This document shows positions 62,972 to 64,000 of a stretch of 64,000 nucleotides of DNA, piece after piece. Position numbers and translations under genes: made by a program. The notes beneath the pieces are model-generated. The model searched no databases. It was not told the origin of the DNA and worked only from the letters and a program-made list of their open reading frames with translations. The DNA is from Desulfuromonadales bacterium (GTDB taxonomy: Bacteria; Desulfobacterota; Desulfuromonadia; Desulfuromonadales; BM103): assembly GCA_027065695.1 (NCBI GenBank), contig JAMONP010000061.1, positions 1 to 64,000 of the forward strand. The letters are read 5' to 3'. The first letter of the stretch is position 1. Each line of letters begins with the position of its first letter.

Positions 62972-63658
62972 ATGATTCAGCTTTTTAATGTTTGCAAGGT
63001 TTACCAGCGTGACCAGTATGCTCTGAGAGATGTTACTCTCAAGGTAGAGAAGGGCGAGTTTGTTTACCTGACAGGTCCATCCGGTGCAGGTAAATCAACT
63101 CTGCTCAAGCTGCTCTACTGTGCAGAGCGTCCGAGCCGTGGCCAAATCCTGGTCAATGGCCGTAATATCACTCGTTTCGGCTCGGCACGTATACCTTATC
63201 TACGTCGTAACCTTGGCATCATCTTTCAGGATTTCAAGCTTCTTCACCGTCGCACCATTTACGAGAATGTTGCCTTTCCCCTTGAAGTCCAAGGTCGCAA
63301 GCGCTTTGAAATAAGCAAAAAAGTTTATCAGACTCTCAAGAATGTCGGGCTTGAGCATCGCCTGAAACACTATCCTTTGCAACTCTCTGGAGGAGAGCAG
63401 CAGCGTGTCGCTGTGGCCCGCGCCCTTGTGGTTGATCCTCTGATTCTGTTGGCTGATGAGCCGACAGGTAATCTCGACCCAGAGGTAACTATGGACATTA
63501 TGGGGCTTTTTAAAAGCGCCAATGCACGCGGTACCACGATTTTAATGGCAACCCATGATCGCAGCTTGATGCGCGAGTTCCCGAGACGCACGGTTTCCCT
63601 GCATGCTGGCAGCTTGGCTATGGATGATTTGCCCTTGTTCCGGGGAGCAGCGGAATGA
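62972..63658 (+). CDS. ftsE: Cell division ATP-binding protein FtsE
   Basis: 228-residue ABC-type ATPase partnering with FtsX to regulate peptidoglycan hydrolases at the septum. Walker A GPSGAGKST, ABC signature LSGGEQQRV, Walker B LILLADEPTG and H-loop ATHDR. IQLFNVCKVY and ALRDVTL are the FtsE-family start. ftsX follows with a gap of 13 bp. Confidence 0.93.
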   Translation: MIQLFNVCKVYQRDQYALRDVTLKVEKGEFVYLTGPSGAGKSTLLKLLYCAERPSRGQILVNGRNITRFGSARIPYLRRNLGIIFQDFKLLHRRTIYENVAFPLEVQGRKRFEISKKVYQTLKNVGLEHRLKHYPLQLSGGEQQRVAVARALVVDPLILLADEPTGNLDPEVTMDIMGLFKSANARGTTILMATHDRSLMREFPRRTVSLHAGSLAMDDLPLFRGAAE

Positions 63659-63671
63659 CAGGACAATGCCG

Positions 63672-64000
63672 ATGATTGTGCGTACTGGATATTTCCTGAG
63701 GCGTGCCTTGCGCAATATGCGTCAAAGCCCTGTACTGAGCCTGGCATCCATTGGCACTGTTGCCGTTGCTCTGGCTCTGCTCGCATTTTTTGCCATCGCT
63801 GTACTGAATGTTCAGCAATTGACCGCATCCTGGGGTGAAAATCTGGCAATAGTCGCATATCTCGACGATGTCCCGGACAAAAAGGTGATCAACAGTTGGG
63901 CCAAGGAGATTGAAAGCTACCCTGAAGTGGCGAGCGTTAACTACGTTTCCCGAAAAGAGGCTTTTGAAAGGTTTCGCAAACGCCTGGGCGAAGATGCCGA
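63672..64000 (+). CDS. ftsX: Cell division protein FtsX, 5' part only
   Basis: Runs off the right edge of the window. About 109 residues are visible: MIVRTGYFLRRALRNMRQ, a transmembrane helix (about 20-45), then an extracytoplasmic domain (VAYLDDVPDKKVINSWAKEIESYPEVASVNYVSRKEAFERF), which matches FtsX. The ATG at 63672 has AGGA nine bases upstream; ATG at 63666 is also in frame. Truncated by the window edge, not broken. Confidence 0.9.
   Translation, partial: MIVRTGYFLRRALRNMRQSPVLSLASIGTVAVALALLAFFAIAVLNVQQLTASWGENLAIVAYLDDVPDKKVINSWAKEIESYPEVASVNYVSRKEAFERFRKRLGEDA

Overview
The window looks like a chromosomal segment of a Desulfuromonadales/Geobacter-type bacterium (Desulfuromonadia). The evidence is a eukaryote-like citrate synthase, multihaem c-type cytochromes, a GrdB/PrdB-like selenoprotein, a DUF6178-type protein, and a tig-clpP-clpX-lon-hup block followed by cytochromes and an atypical type II secretion cluster. 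I recall that order from Geobacter relatives. The assignment is an inference from gene content; no rRNA is present. I see no phage, transposase gene or CRISPR array.

Layout. (1) 154-4274, minus strand: dusB-ntrB-ntrC-folA, tRNA modification, a nitrogen-type sigma54 two-component pair and dihydrofolate reductase. (2) 4652-9705: citrate synthase with a strong terminator, a lemA-TPM-TPM operon and a secreted M23 peptidase. (3) 10038-13200: a TRAP transporter (dctP, terminator, dctQ, dctM). (4) 13454-28424: an EamA permease, a DUF6178 protein, two unusual radical SAM proteins, a selenoprotein read through an in-frame UGA, a periplasmic rhodanese, another M23 protein, an M20 peptidase, YedE/YedF selenium-sulfur proteins coupled to a PAS histidine kinase, and an SrkA-like kinase. 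(5) 28421-31544: a 45-codon threonine-aldolase-like remnant and a PreP-like M16 protease. (6) 31988-42018: a hybrid sensor kinase overlapping two giant membrane-anchored LVIVD beta-propeller proteins, facing a TonB-dependent receptor that is divergent from its own TonB. (7) 42176-49222: seven tRNA genes around tig, clpP, clpX, lon and hup. (8) 49399-53403: PpiC isomerase, NHL lipoprotein and two multihaem cytochromes. (9) 53685-62918: a chimeric type II secretion/type IV pilus-like machine (GspF, GspE, PilM, PilN, PilO, PilP, a secretin with a C-terminal cohesin domain, two pseudopilins). (10) ftsE and the start of ftsX.

How the parts fit. Regions 8 and 9 together look like machinery for exporting or assembling outer-surface redox proteins. 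Region 4 groups proteins that handle selenium and sulfur with a selenoprotein of unknown substrate. Region 6 may be a sensing and uptake module that couples periplasmic propellers to a hybrid kinase and a TonB-dependent outer-membrane receptor; the ligand cannot be read from sequence.

The most striking non-coding signal is a family of six palindromic elements (five of about 163 bp, one of about 69 bp) scattered between genes. Their two arms are diverged inverted copies of each other, and their tips vary between copies while mostly staying complementary within a copy. The second strong signal is the UGA-containing selenoprotein gene with a perfect 8-bp hairpin just after the UGA.
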